A DNA stretch of 64,000 bases from Streptomyces sp. BK340. Its GTDB lineage: Bacteria; Actinomycetota; Actinomycetes; Streptomycetales; Streptomycetaceae. Of this stretch, positions 1-8,499 are shown piece by piece (position 1 is the stretch's first letter; every line of letters starts with the position of its first letter). The DNA is taken from NCBI RefSeq assembly GCF_007827595.1, contig NZ_VISR01000006.1:242796-306795 (forward strand), in the 5' to 3' direction. Below the pieces are notes generated by a model. That model was not told the origin of the DNA and did not search any database. It saw only the letters and a program-made list of their open reading frames with translations. A program made the position numbers and the translations under genes.

Positions 1-390
1 GCCGGTCTTCAGCGCGAAGTCCATGACCTTGACGATCTTCTGGCCGTAGACCTCGCCGAGCGCGCCGCCGAAGACCGTGAAGTCCTGCGAGAACACTGCT
101 ACGGGGCGGCCGTCGACCGTGCCGTAGCCCGTGACGACGCCGTCGCCGTACGGGCGGTTCTTCTCCAGCCCGAAGTTGCTGGAGCGGTGGCGGGCGAACT
201 CGTCCAACTCGACGAAGGAGCCCTCGTCGAGCAGCAGCTCGATGCGCTCACGCGCCGTCAGCTTGCCCTTGGCGTGCTGCTTTTCGACGGCGCGCTCCGA
301 GCCGGCGTGCGTCGCCTCATGGATACGGCGCTGCAGATCCGCGAGCTTGCCCGCGGTCGTGTGAATGTCGATCTCTTCCGGCTCGGACAT
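1..390 (-). CDS. pccB: Acyl-CoA (propionyl-CoA) carboxylase beta subunit, N-terminal 130 residues
   Basis: Carboxyltransferase subunit of a biotin-dependent acyl-CoA carboxylase, which carboxylates propionyl- or acetyl-CoA to methylmalonyl- or malonyl-CoA. The protein starts MSEPEEIDIHTTAGKLADL and continues with the family landmarks KGKLTARERIELLLDEGSF, SNFGLEKNRPYGDGVVTG and VFSQDFTVFGGALGEVYGQK, all expected in the first 130 residues of the usual 530 or so. It is cut by the left edge of the window. It diverges from the biotin ligase gene, which fits because the carboxylase needs a biotinylated alpha subunit. The family is certain; acetyl versus propionyl preference cannot be read from this part. 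Confidence 0.93.
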   Translation of the reverse strand, partial: MSEPEEIDIHTTAGKLADLQRRIHEATHAGSERAVEKQHAKGKLTARERIELLLDEGSFVELDEFARHRSSNFGLEKNRPYGDGVVTGYGTVDGRPVAVFSQDFTVFGGALGEVYGQKIVKVMDFALKTG

Positions 391-488
391 CGGGATCGCG
401 GCTCCCTGCCTGCTCAAAAGGGGGGACGGTTACTCATCCGTAGCGTAGTGGCGTGGCTTCGTGTCGGCAGTGCGGCGTTTCCCACACC

Positions 489-502
489 TAGGGTGACTTG
501 CA
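489..502 (+). promoter_or_regulatory. Putative -10 box of birA (leaderless)
   Basis: TAGGGT at 489-494 lies seven bases before ATG 502. There is no ribosome binding site between them, so the mRNA probably starts at the start codon. No convincing -35 box is visible. Confidence 0.45.
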
Positions 503-1362
503 TGACGCCGCACAATGCATCAGACGACAGCCGTTGGTCCGACCTGGACCGTCCGCCCCTGAACGTCGCCGCTCTGCGCAGGGCCCTGGTGCGGGAGGGT
601 GGTCTGTGGTCGGAGCTGGACGTGGTCCAGCGCACCGGCTCCACCAACTCCGACCTCGTGGCCCGGGCCGGCGCGGGCAAGGCGGGGGAGGGCGTGGTCC
701 TGGTCGCCGAGGAACAGACCTCCGGGCGGGGGCGGCTGGAGCGGGAGTGGACCGCGCCTGCCCGGTCGGGACTCTTCTTCTCCGTTCTGCTCAAGCCGGT
801 CGAGGTGCCGGTGGCTCGGTGGGGGTGGCTGCCGCTGCTCACCGGCGTGGCGGTGGCGGCCGGTCTGTCCCGGGCCGCCGGTGTGGACACGGCACTCAAA
901 TGGCCCAACGACGTGTTGGTGACCGTGGGTGACGAGGAGCGCAAGACCGGGGGCATCCTGGCGGAGCGGGCCGGGGACGACGGGGTCGTGGTCGGCGTCG
1001 GGATCAACGTCACGCTTCGGGCCGAGGAGCTGCCTGTGCCGCAGGCGGGGTCGCTGGCGCTGGCCGGGGCGGTGAGCACGGACCGGGATCCGCTGCTGCG
1101 GGCCGTGCTGCGGTCGCTGGAGGAGTGGTACGGGCGGTGGCGGGCGGCCGGGGGCGATCCGGGGGACAGCGGGCTCCAGGAGGCCTATGCGGCGGGGTGC
1201 GCGACGCTCGGGCGGGTGGTGCGGGCCGAGCTGCCGGGGGATCGGGCGCTGGTGGGGGAGGCGGTCGCCGTCGATGGCGACGGGCGGCTCGTCATCGCTA
1301 CGGAGCGTGGTGTGCAGGAGCCTGTGGGGGCGGGGGACATCGTCCATCTGCGGCCTGCGTGA
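502..1362 (+). CDS. birA: Biotin--[acetyl-CoA carboxylase] ligase (class I)
   Basis: Cytoplasmic enzyme that adenylates biotin and transfers it to the carrier lysine of biotin carboxylases. 286 residues. Motifs in order: GSTN (46-49), QTSGRGR biotin/ATP loop (72-78), KWPNDV (133-138), KTGGIL (148-153), GVGINV (165-170), then a C-terminal SH3-like domain. There is no N-terminal winged helix, so it is a plain ligase and not a BirA-type repressor. The start is ATG 502: the upstream in-frame extension overlaps pccB and is not protein-like, and a TAGGGT hexamer at 489-494 would place transcription initiation at or next to the ATG. Divergent from pccB, its likely substrate system. Confidence 0.93.
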   Translation: MTPHNASDDSRWSDLDRPPLNVAALRRALVREGGLWSELDVVQRTGSTNSDLVARAGAGKAGEGVVLVAEEQTSGRGRLEREWTAPARSGLFFSVLLKPVEVPVARWGWLPLLTGVAVAAGLSRAAGVDTALKWPNDVLVTVGDEERKTGGILAERAGDDGVVVGVGINVTLRAEELPVPQAGSLALAGAVSTDRDPLLRAVLRSLEEWYGRWRAAGGDPGDSGLQEAYAAGCATLGRVVRAELPGDRALVGEAVAVDGDGRLVIATERGVQEPVGAGDIVHLRPA

Positions 1363-1380
1363 GGTCGCGGGGTGCGAGGT

Positions 1381-1690
1381 GCGGGGTGCCTGCGGCGCCT
1401 TTGCGGGTTCGGTGGGGGTGTCTGCGGTGCCTGTGCGGGCTCGGGTGGGGTCGCTTCTTGCGGTGTCCGGCTGGGCTCGGGTGGGGGTGTCTGCGGTGCC
1501 TGTGCGGGTTCGGTGGGGTGTCTGCGGTGTCCGGCTGGGCTCGGGTGGGGGTGTCTGCGGTGCCTGTGCGGGTTCGGTGGGGTGTCTGCGGTGTCCGGAT
1601 GGGCTCGGGTGGGGTGTCTGCGGTGCCTGTGCGGGTTCGGTGGGGGTGTCTGCGGCGCCTGTGCCGTTTCGGTGGGGGTGCGGGTAGCGC
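1381..1690. repeat. Degenerate tandem repeat, alternating units of about 31 and 33 bp
   Basis: The 644-base gap between birA and the cyclase gene begins with about ten head-to-tail units. Two types alternate: one beginning TCTGCGGTGCCTGTGCGG and one beginning TCTGCGGTGTCCGGCTGG, each closed by a run of G. Some neighbouring pairs are identical, others have decayed. All six frames are open in places because of composition, but none gives a recognisable protein. The rest of the gap, 1691-2006, shows no gene or clear signal. Confidence 0.8.
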
Positions 1691-2006
1691 CCCGGGTGGG
1701 GTGTGGGTCGGGGCCGCGCCGGGGGGTGTCCGTCCTCGGAACGGCGCGGAATCGGTCGGCGGCACAAGCGCTGGTGTTGACGCGCCGACCGCTGCGGGCG
1801 GACACCCCCCCGGCCCGTCCCCTTCCCGCCGTGGGCGGCTGTGGCGTCGTTCGGCCCACTGCACGGCAGCTTCCTAAGGGGGACTGGGCCGTACAGCCGC
1901 GGGGAGGGAGCCATCGGCTGAACCCTACGGAGTGAGCTGGCGCACACCTGCCGTAGAGTTGAGGCCGGTCGTTACCTGACCGTGGCAGATCGGAAGGGCA
2001 GCAGGC

Positions 2007-3131
2007 GTGACCGTCGACGACACGGGCTCCGGCGCGGACGCGGACGGCCGGGTTGATCCCCAAGCCGACGACTCCGGCGAGGATCCGCTTGCCCTGCGTC
2101 TCGAGCAGCTCATCCTGGGGGCCGAGCGGCGCTACACGCCTTTTCAGGCGGCCCGCAGCGCCGGTGTCTCCATGGAGCTGGCGTCGCGGTTCTGGCGGGC
2201 CATGGGGTTCGCGGACATCGGGCAGGCCAAGGCGCTCACCGAGGCCGACGTGCTGGCCCTGCGGCGGCTCGCCGGTCTGGTGGAGGCGGGGCTGCTGAGT
2301 GAGGCCATGGCCGTGCAGGTCGCGCGGTCGACCGGGCAGACCACCGCCCGTTTGGCCGAGTGGCAGATCGATTCCTTCCTGGAGGGGCTGACCGAGCCCC
2401 CGGAGCCGGGCATGACCCGCACCGAGGTGACGTACCCGATCGTCGAGCTGCTCCTGCCCGAGCTGGAGGAGTTCCTGGTCTATGTGTGGCGCCGCCAGCT
2501 CGCCGCCTCGGCCGGCCGCGTCGTGCAGACCGGCGACGACGAGGAGATGGTCGACCGCCGGCTGGCCGTCGGCTTCGCCGACCTCGTCGGGTTCACCCGG
2601 CTGACCCGGCGGATGGAGGAGGAGGAGCTGGGCGAGCTGGTCGAGGCCTTCGAGACCACGGCCGCCGACCTGGTCGCCGCGCGGGGGGGACGGCTCATCA
2701 AGACCCTCGGTGACGAGGTGCTGTACGCCGCCGACGACGCGGGTATCGCCGCGGACATCGCCCTGCGGCTGGTCGAGACGATGGCGAACGACGAGACGAT
2801 GCCCGAGCTGCGGGTGGGGATGGCGTTCGGCACGGTGACCACCCGGATGGGGGATGTCTTCGGTACGACCGTCAATCTGGCGTCGAGGCTGACCTCGATA
2901 GCGCCGCGTGACGCCGTCCTCGTCGACAGTGCCTTCGCCGAGGAGCTGATCCGTACCGGTGAGGCACCCGCCTCCGAGGCCGAAGCGGCCGAGGCCGCTG
3001 CCGCCGCCGAGAAGGAGGGCGAGGAGCCGCCCAAGTACCGCTTCGGGCTCCAGCCGATGTGGCAGCGGCCGGTTCGCGGACTCGGTGTCGTCGAACCCTG
3101 GCTGCTCAGTCGTCGCGACGGTCAGTCCTGA
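2007..3131 (+). CDS. cya: Class III adenylate cyclase
   Basis: Makes 3',5'-cyclic AMP from ATP. 374 residues, GTG start. The N-terminal 170 residues are helical and contain an HTH/MerR-like stretch (about 40-125, including LTEADVLALRRLAGLV). The class III catalytic domain follows: FADLVGFT (190-197) with the first metal Asp, IKTLGDEVLY (231-240) with the substrate Lys and second Asp, and GDVFGTTVNLASRL (282-295) with the transition-state Asn and Arg. All catalytic residues are present. An acidic Ala/Glu-rich insert lies near 320-345. This domain order is that of the soluble Streptomyces cyclase linked to germination and development. Its 3' end overlaps the convergent gene at 3122 by ten bases. 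Confidence 0.88.
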   Translation: MTVDDTGSGADADGRVDPQADDSGEDPLALRLEQLILGAERRYTPFQAARSAGVSMELASRFWRAMGFADIGQAKALTEADVLALRRLAGLVEAGLLSEAMAVQVARSTGQTTARLAEWQIDSFLEGLTEPPEPGMTRTEVTYPIVELLLPELEEFLVYVWRRQLAASAGRVVQTGDDEEMVDRRLAVGFADLVGFTRLTRRMEEEELGELVEAFETTAADLVAARGGRLIKTLGDEVLYAADDAGIAADIALRLVETMANDETMPELRVGMAFGTVTTRMGDVFGTTVNLASRLTSIAPRDAVLVDSAFAEELIRTGEAPASEAEAAEAAAAAEKEGEEPPKYRFGLQPMWQRPVRGLGVVEPWLLSRRDGQS

Positions 3132-3724
3132 CCGTCCGAACGGGCGCCCGGCAGGTCCACGCACAGGGCGATCACCGGTACGCACACCCCGCCCTGCTCG
3201 GGTGCGGGTGTCTGTGTCGTCCGGCTGGGCGTCGGCGTGGGGGCTCGGCTGGGCGTGGGCGTCACCGGAGTCGTGGGTGACGGGCGGGGGGCCGTCGTCC
3301 TCGGGGCGCTCGTCGGGATCGTGGTCGGGATGTCCGTGCTGTCGGGGAGCGTCGTGGGTGTCGCCTGCGGGGTGGTTGTGGTGGTCGCCGGGCTCATGGG
3401 GGCCGGGCTGAAACCGCCCATGACCGACGTCGCCGAGGGCAGGGTCGTGGGGGTGGTGTCGCTCGCCGGGCCGGACGCGTGGTCGGTGGTGCCGCCCTGG
3501 TCCAGGCGGGGCTCTGCCTCCGCCGTGCCCGGGGCGCCCACTCCGGAGTCCGGGGCCACCCGGACGAGGCTGAGGACTCCGGCTGCCAGGGCCAGGCCGC
3601 CCGCGGCCAGCAGGACCTTGCGGGGGCGGGGCTTGCGGTGGCGGCCGCGGCGGATGAGGGGCAGGACGGGGATCCCCGTCGGCTTTCTCTCGGCCGTGCC
3701 GGGCTGTGCAGGTATCGGTGTCAT
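3122..3724 (-). CDS. Membrane-anchored Thr/Pro-rich extracytoplasmic protein, function unknown
   Basis: 200 residues. A basic cytoplasmic head (25-36, RRGRHRKPRPRK) precedes one hydrophobic helix at about 37-54. The outer part is low complexity, very rich in Thr, Pro and Ser, and ends with a short segment containing two cysteines (CVPVIALC) that could form a disulfide. This looks like a wall-spanning stalk with a tiny C-terminal knob. No enzyme domain is visible. Convergent with the cyclase gene, overlapping it by ten bases. Coding use is supported by the clean topology and typical third-position G+C. Confidence 0.72.
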   Translation of the reverse strand: MTPIPAQPGTAERKPTGIPVLPLIRRGRHRKPRPRKVLLAAGGLALAAGVLSLVRVAPDSGVGAPGTAEAEPRLDQGGTTDHASGPASDTTPTTLPSATSVMGGFSPAPMSPATTTTTPQATPTTLPDSTDIPTTIPTSAPRTTAPRPSPTTPVTPTPSRAPTPTPSRTTQTPAPEQGGVCVPVIALCVDLPGARSDGQD

Positions 3725-3915
3725 CGGCTTCCTCCCCGCCGTGCGCCATGGCGGAGCGCACGCTATGCGCTCTTGTGGGCGGTGTGGGGTGAGTCGGCCG
3801 GGATGTCACTCGAACGGGCGTAGAACAGCGGGCAGGGGCGGCTCTTTCCCGGGGCGGGGTACGGCTGCGATGATCGGGCCGACAGGGAGTTAACCCGCGT
3901 TAACCGGAGGGTGTC

Positions 3916-4710
3916 ATGAGCGAGGAGCGGTTCGGGGAGTTCGTGCTGGTGCGGCGGCACGGGCATGTGGCTGAGCTGGTGCTGGACCGGCCCAAGGCCA
4001 TGAACGCCGTCTCGACGGAGATGGCCCGTTCCGTCGCCGCCGCGTGTGCGGCGCTCGGTGCCGACCGGGACGCGCGGGTGGTCGTCCTGACCTCGTCCCA
4101 CGAACGCGCGTTCTGCGTGGGGGCCGACCTGAAGGAGCGGAACTCGTTCAGCGACGCGGATCTGGTGCGGCAGCGGCCGGTGGCGCGCGGGGCGTACACC
4201 GGTGTGCTGGAGCTGCCCATGCCGACCATCGCCGCCGTGCACGGCTTCGCCCTGGGCGGCGGTTTCGAACTGGCCCTGTCCTGCGACCTGATCGTGGCGG
4301 ACCGTACGGCGGTGGTGGGGCTGCCGGAGGTGTCCGTGGGAGTGATTCCGGGAGGCGGCGGCACGCAGCTGCTGCCGCGGCGGGTCGGGGCGGCGCGGGC
4401 GGCCGAACTGATCTTCTCGGCGCGGCGGCTGGAGGCTGCCGAGGCTGCCGAGCTGGGGCTGGTGGACCAGTTGGTGGAGGAGGGCCGGGACCGCGAGGAG
4501 GCGCTGGCGCTGGGGGCGCGGATCGCCGGGAACTCGCCGGTGGGGCTGCGGGCGGCGAAGCGGGCGCTGCGGCTCGGGCACGGGCTGGATCTGCGGGCCG
4601 GCCTGGAGGTCGAGGACGCGGCGTGGCGGTCGGTGGCGTTCTCGGGCGACCGGGCGGAAGGCGTGGCCGCGTTCAACGAGAAGCGGAAGCCGGAGTGGCC
4701 CGGGGAGTGA
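3916..4710 (+). CDS. Enoyl-CoA hydratase/isomerase (crotonase) family protein
   Basis: 264 residues, the usual crotonase length. The oxyanion-hole segments are ERAFCVGADLKE (about 62-73) and HGFALGGGFELALSCD (about 99-114). The catalytic-loop segment LPEVSVGVIPGGGGTQ supplies the second glutamate, so a hydratase is more likely than a thioesterase or decarboxylase. Expected to act on 2-enoyl-CoA in fatty or amino acid breakdown. GGAGGGTGTC gives a ribosome site just before ATG 3916. It stands alone; the flanking pccB and hutH genes are also catabolic but not in an operon with it. Confidence 0.88.
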   Translation: MSEERFGEFVLVRRHGHVAELVLDRPKAMNAVSTEMARSVAAACAALGADRDARVVVLTSSHERAFCVGADLKERNSFSDADLVRQRPVARGAYTGVLELPMPTIAAVHGFALGGGFELALSCDLIVADRTAVVGLPEVSVGVIPGGGGTQLLPRRVGAARAAELIFSARRLEAAEAAELGLVDQLVEEGRDREEALALGARIAGNSPVGLRAAKRALRLGHGLDLRAGLEVEDAAWRSVAFSGDRAEGVAAFNEKRKPEWPGE

Positions 4711-4813
4711 GCCGGGGAATGGGCGGGGGTGTGGGTCCCGGGTGTGTTCCCGTGGCCACCTGATCGCCACGCTCCTATCCCTGTTTGCACCCTTTCATCC
4801 CTAACCTGGGGTG

Positions 4814-6001
4814 ATGGGTGAGGACAAGCGGCTCGCCGCCGTGGTGGCGCTGGCTCAGGGGATGGCGGCGGTGCACACCCCACGGGAGTCGTGGCGGGCC
4901 GCCGCGCTCGGTGCCTGCCGGGCGCTGGACGGGACCTTCGCCGCGCTGTCGGTGTGGGAGCGGGAGCTGGGGCGGCTGCGGGTTCTGGTGAACGTGGGGG
5001 AGCGGCGCCCGGACGAGGAGGAGTTCCCGGAGGCCGAGGCCTATCCGGTGCACCAGTTCCCGGAGATCACCGAGTTCCTGCACGAGCGCTGGGCGGGCGG
5101 CGGCGAGCCGAACGCCTGGGTGGAGACCGCCGAGGGCACGGCGGCCGGCACCCCCGGCTACCACCACCACCGGGTCGCCGCCCTGCGCCGCAGGGGCCGC
5201 GGCTGCTGTCTGGTCGCCCCCGTCGTGCTGCACGGCAGGGCCTGGGGCGAGCTGTATGTCGCCCGTGCGGCCGGCGAGCCCGTGTTCGGGCGGGCGGACG
5301 CCGACTTCGCCACGGTCCTGGCCGCCGTCGTCGCCGCGGGCATCGCGCAGACCGAGCGGCTGGAGGAGGCCCGGCGGCTGGCGTTCACCGACGCCCTCAC
5401 CGGCCTCGCCAACCGCCGTGCCGTGGACGTGGGTCTGGAGGAGGCCGTGGAGCGGCATCGCGCGGGCGGGGTCGTCGTCAGTCTCGTCGTCTGCGATCTC
5501 AACGGGCTCAAGAGGGTCAACGACACTCTCGGGCACGAGGTGGGTGACCGGCTGCTGGAGCGCTTCGGCTCGGTGCTGTCGCTGTGCGGGGCGATGGTGC
5601 CGGGTGCGCTCGCGGCGCGGCTCGGCGGGGACGAGTTCTGCCTGCTGGCGGTGGGGCCGCCCGCCGGCGACGTGGTCAAGGCCGCTGACGAACTGTGCCG
5701 CAGGGCCGCTGAGTTGGAGCTCGGGGAGGGGGTGGCGTGCGGGGTCGCCTCGACCGGGGAGGCGATCGGGCCCGTGCGCTCGGCCCGGCGGCTGTTCCGG
5801 CTGGCCGACGCCGCCCAGTACCGGGCCAAGGCCATGCGCGCGGACCGGCCGGTGGTGGCGGGCCGGGAGGGGCCGGACGACCCCGTCGTGCGCCTCGCCG
5901 ACGAGCCGTCGCCCGAGCGGGCCGAGCGCGGAGAACGGCGGCGCTTCCGCGGGCGCCGGCCGCCCGGGGGCGGCCGTGAGGTGAAGCACACGGATCGGTA
6001 A
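4814..6001 (+). CDS. GAF-GGDEF diguanylate cyclase
   Basis: 395 residues. An N-terminal GAF-like sensor (about 10-180) is followed by a complete GGDEF domain: TDALTGLANRR (about 192-202), CDLNGLKRVNDTLGH, and an intact GGDEF at 271-275, so c-di-GMP synthesis is expected. No RxxD inhibitory site precedes the GGDEF loop and there is no EAL domain, so product feedback is unlikely. It is soluble, with no membrane segment. From memory it resembles Streptomyces CdgE-type enzymes that affect sporulation timing; I leave the symbol blank. ATG 4814 is preferred over GTG 4811 because TAACCT at 4802-4807 would start the mRNA at the ATG. Confidence 0.85.
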   Translation: MGEDKRLAAVVALAQGMAAVHTPRESWRAAALGACRALDGTFAALSVWERELGRLRVLVNVGERRPDEEEFPEAEAYPVHQFPEITEFLHERWAGGGEPNAWVETAEGTAAGTPGYHHHRVAALRRRGRGCCLVAPVVLHGRAWGELYVARAAGEPVFGRADADFATVLAAVVAAGIAQTERLEEARRLAFTDALTGLANRRAVDVGLEEAVERHRAGGVVVSLVVCDLNGLKRVNDTLGHEVGDRLLERFGSVLSLCGAMVPGALAARLGGDEFCLLAVGPPAGDVVKAADELCRRAAELELGEGVACGVASTGEAIGPVRSARRLFRLADAAQYRAKAMRADRPVVAGREGPDDPVVRLADEPSPERAERGERRRFRGRRPPGGGREVKHTDR

Positions 6002-6023
6002 GGGTCACTCCTGTTCCCCACTA

Positions 6024-6060
6024 GTGACATCAACGCATTCAATGCGTACGCTCCTGAATA
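6024..6060 (+). promoter_or_regulatory. hutH promoter with operator palindrome in the spacer
   Basis: GTGACA (6024-6029) and TACGCT (6047-6052) are 17 bases apart. The perfect inverted repeat ACGCATT-C-AATGCGT (6033-6047) fills the spacer and touches the -10. Initiation would fall at 6059-6060, the A of the ATG. Confidence 0.62.
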
Positions 6061-7604
6061 TGGATATGCACACTGTGGTGGTGGGGACGTCCGGTGTCAC
6101 CGCGTCCGACGTTCTCGCCGTGGCGCGCGGCGGCGCCCGGATCGAGCTGTCTGCGGAGGCGGTGGCGGCCCTCGCGGCGGCCCGGGAGATCGTGGACGCG
6201 CTGGCGGCCAAGCCGGACCCGGTCTACGGCGTCTCCACCGGTTTCGGAGCCCTGGCGACCCGGCACATCAGCCAGGAACTGCGCGCCCAGCTGCAGCGCA
6301 ACATCGTCCGCTCGCACGCCGCCGGCATGGGCCCGCGGGTCGAGCGCGAGGTCGTACGGGCCCTGATGTTCCTGCGGCTCAAGACCGTCTGCTCGGGACA
6401 CACGGGTGTGCGGCCCGAGGTCGCGCAGACCATGGCCGACGTGCTGAACGCCGGGATCACCCCGGTCGTCCACGAGTACGGCTCCCTCGGCTGCTCCGGC
6501 GACCTGGCCCCGCTGTCCCACTGCGCCCTCGCGCTGATGGGAGAGGGGGACGCGGAGGGTCCCGACGGCACCGTCCGGCCCGCCGGCGAACTGCTCGCCG
6601 AGCACGGCATCCAGCCCGTCGAGCTGCGCGAGAAGGAGGGCCTGGCCCTCCTGAACGGCACCGACGGCATGCTCGGCATGCTGGTCATGGCCCTCGCCGA
6701 CCTGGACACCCTGTACAAGTCCGCCGACATCACCGCCGCCCTCAGCATGGAGGCGCTGCTCGGCACGGACAAGGTCCTCGCGCCCGAGCTGCATGCCATC
6801 CGGCCGCATCCGGGGCAGGGCGCCTCGGCCGCCAACATGCTCGCCGTCCTCAAGGACTCCGGGCTCACCGGGCACCACCAGGACGACGCGCCCCGCGTCC
6901 AGGACGCCTACTCGGTGCGCTGCGCCCCGCAGGTCGCCGGTGCCGGGCGGGACACCCTCGCGTACGCACGTCTCGTCGCCGAGCGGGAGCTGGCCTCCGC
7001 CGTCGACAACCCCGTCGTGCTGCCCGACGGCCGCGTCGAGTCCAACGGCAACTTCCACGGCGCCCCCGTGGCCTACGTCCTGGACTTCCTCGCCATCGCG
7101 GCCGCCGACCTCGGCTCCATCGCCGAGCGGCGCACCGACCGGCTGCTGGACAAGAACCGCAGCCACGGGCTCCCGCCGTTCCTCGCCGACGACGCCGGTG
7201 TCGACTCCGGGCTCATGATCGCCCAGTACACGCAGGCCGCCCTGGTCAGCGAGATGAAGCGGCTGGCCGTTCCCGCCTCCGCCGACTCCATCCCGTCCTC
7301 CGCGATGCAGGAGGACCACGTGTCCATGGGCTGGTCGGCCGCGCGCAAGCTGCGCACCGCCGTCGACAACCTCACCCGGATCATCGCCGTCGAGCTGTAC
7401 GCCGCCACCCGCGGCATCGAGCTGCGCGAGGGCCTGACCCCGGCGCCCGCCTCGCAGGCCGTGATCGGGGCCGTGCGCGCGGCCGGTGTGCAGGGTCCCG
7501 GACCGGACCGGTTCCTGGCTCCCGACCTGGCCGCCGCCGACGCCTTCGTGCGCGGGGGCCACCTGGTCGCCGCCGCGGAGACGGTCACCGGTCCGCTTCA
7601 GTAG
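6060..7604 (+). CDS. hutH: Histidine ammonia-lyase
   Basis: Deaminates L-histidine to trans-urocanate and ammonia, the first step of histidine catabolism. 514 residues, the length known for Streptomyces HutH. The MIO cofactor triad lies in YGSLGCSGDLAPLSH as Cys-Ser-Gly (145-147), in place of the more common Ala-Ser-Gly. The active-site Tyr of PVYGVSTGFGALA and the conserved QEDHVSMGW segment are present. Start ATG 6060 gives MDMHTVVVGT. The upstream GTG at 6024 coincides with the promoter -35 box and is rejected. No other hut gene adjoins it, as usual in Streptomyces, where the pathway genes are scattered. Confidence 0.96.
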   Translation: MDMHTVVVGTSGVTASDVLAVARGGARIELSAEAVAALAAAREIVDALAAKPDPVYGVSTGFGALATRHISQELRAQLQRNIVRSHAAGMGPRVEREVVRALMFLRLKTVCSGHTGVRPEVAQTMADVLNAGITPVVHEYGSLGCSGDLAPLSHCALALMGEGDAEGPDGTVRPAGELLAEHGIQPVELREKEGLALLNGTDGMLGMLVMALADLDTLYKSADITAALSMEALLGTDKVLAPELHAIRPHPGQGASAANMLAVLKDSGLTGHHQDDAPRVQDAYSVRCAPQVAGAGRDTLAYARLVAERELASAVDNPVVLPDGRVESNGNFHGAPVAYVLDFLAIAAADLGSIAERRTDRLLDKNRSHGLPPFLADDAGVDSGLMIAQYTQAALVSEMKRLAVPASADSIPSSAMQEDHVSMGWSAARKLRTAVDNLTRIIAVELYAATRGIELREGLTPAPASQAVIGAVRAAGVQGPGPDRFLAPDLAAADAFVRGGHLVAAAETVTGPLQ

Positions 7605-7625
7605 GACGCGGAAGAGAAGAGGTGA

Positions 7626-7653
7626 AGGGGCCCTGTCGTGCGACAGGGCCCCT
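7626..7653. terminator. Bidirectional terminator between hutH and the lipoprotein gene
   Basis: Perfect 12-bp stem AGGGGCCCTGTC / GACAGGGCCCCT around a four-base loop, between two convergent genes. Confidence 0.85.
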
Positions 7654-7662
7654 TTCACGACG

Positions 7663-8457
7663 TCACTTCAGCTTGGCCGCCTGAGCCTTGATGACCGGGG
7701 CCGACACCGTGTAGGCCTTCTTCGTCATCATCGCGCCGATGTTGATGGTGGTGTACGTGGCGAGGGTGTTCCCGTGCCGCACGACCTCGGCGTGGAGCGG
7801 CAGGGCGCCGTCCTTGCCCGAGTCGTTGGTCGCCGTGAAGGCCACCGACTCGTCACCGGTGCCCGAGGACTTCTCCTCCGCGACCTTGGTGAACTTGCCC
7901 TTCTCGCCGTCCTGCTCGCCCGAGAAGCCGCCCGAGCAGGACTTCACCGCGTCGGTCACCGACTTCAGGGCCGACTCGGCGCCGTCGCCGTCGTACGAGG
8001 CCAGGGTGACCACGGTGACGTCCAGGTCCATGGAGTCGTTGAGCGCGTCCTCGAACTTGCCGTCGGCCAGGTCGTCCAGGGACGTGGCCTTGTCCGTGGG
8101 GTCCTTCTTGTCCTCGGTGGCCATGCGGCTGGTGTTCGCCGCCGGCTCGCCGGGCGCGATGCCGGTCAGGGCCCGGAGCACCGGGTCGCACTGGGCGTCG
8201 TCCGACTTGACCTTGCTCTTGTCGGGGATGCCACCCTCGACGGAGCCGACCTTGTAGCCCGGCACCTCGCCCTTGGCGATGATCAGCTGCTTCAGCTCAG
8301 CGGCGCTCAGCGCCTTCGCGGCCGAGTTCCCGTCCTTGCCGCCCTTGCCGTCTCCGGAGTCCTTCGAACCTCCGTCGGAGCAGCCGGTGATGAGGGCGAG
8401 CGACAGCGCGCTCACAGCTGCGGTGGCGCACAGCCGCACGCCCGATGATCTCTTCAT
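7663..8457 (-). CDS. Secreted lipoprotein, function unknown
   Basis: 264 residues from ATG 8457; the 12 extra residues of the longer reading frame precede a typical MKRS signal peptide start. The signal ends in the lipobox LITGC, with the lipidated Cys at about 26, followed by a Gly/Ser/Lys/Asp linker. The mature domain has two cysteines (DDAQCDPVLRAL and VKSCSGGF) that probably pair, and an alpha/beta pattern like the small sensor-type lipoproteins common in actinomycetes. No catalytic motif was seen. Convergent with hutH across a shared terminator. Confidence 0.78.
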   Translation of the reverse strand: MKRSSGVRLCATAAVSALSLALITGCSDGGSKDSGDGKGGKDGNSAAKALSAAELKQLIIAKGEVPGYKVGSVEGGIPDKSKVKSDDAQCDPVLRALTGIAPGEPAANTSRMATEDKKDPTDKATSLDDLADGKFEDALNDSMDLDVTVVTLASYDGDGAESALKSVTDAVKSCSGGFSGEQDGEKGKFTKVAEEKSSGTGDESVAFTATNDSGKDGALPLHAEVVRHGNTLATYTTINIGAMMTKKAYTVSAPVIKAQAAKLK

Positions 8458-8499
8458 GGGCGGACTATGCGTTCTCTGCCAAAGAAGAGTCAAGCGCGA

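Noticed and set aside
1381..1690. CRISPR array
   Set aside because: Units are contiguous with no unique spacers, and no cas gene is present.
1185..3809. 874-codon open frame on the minus strand
   Set aside because: It is Pro/Arg/His-rich shadow coding opposite the birA, repeat and cyclase sequence; the cyclase on the plus strand has complete catalytic motifs.
6024..6059. hutH start at GTG 6024
   Set aside because: The GTG is part of a good -35 box, the added residues cover the operator, and ATG 6060 gives the known 514-residue length.
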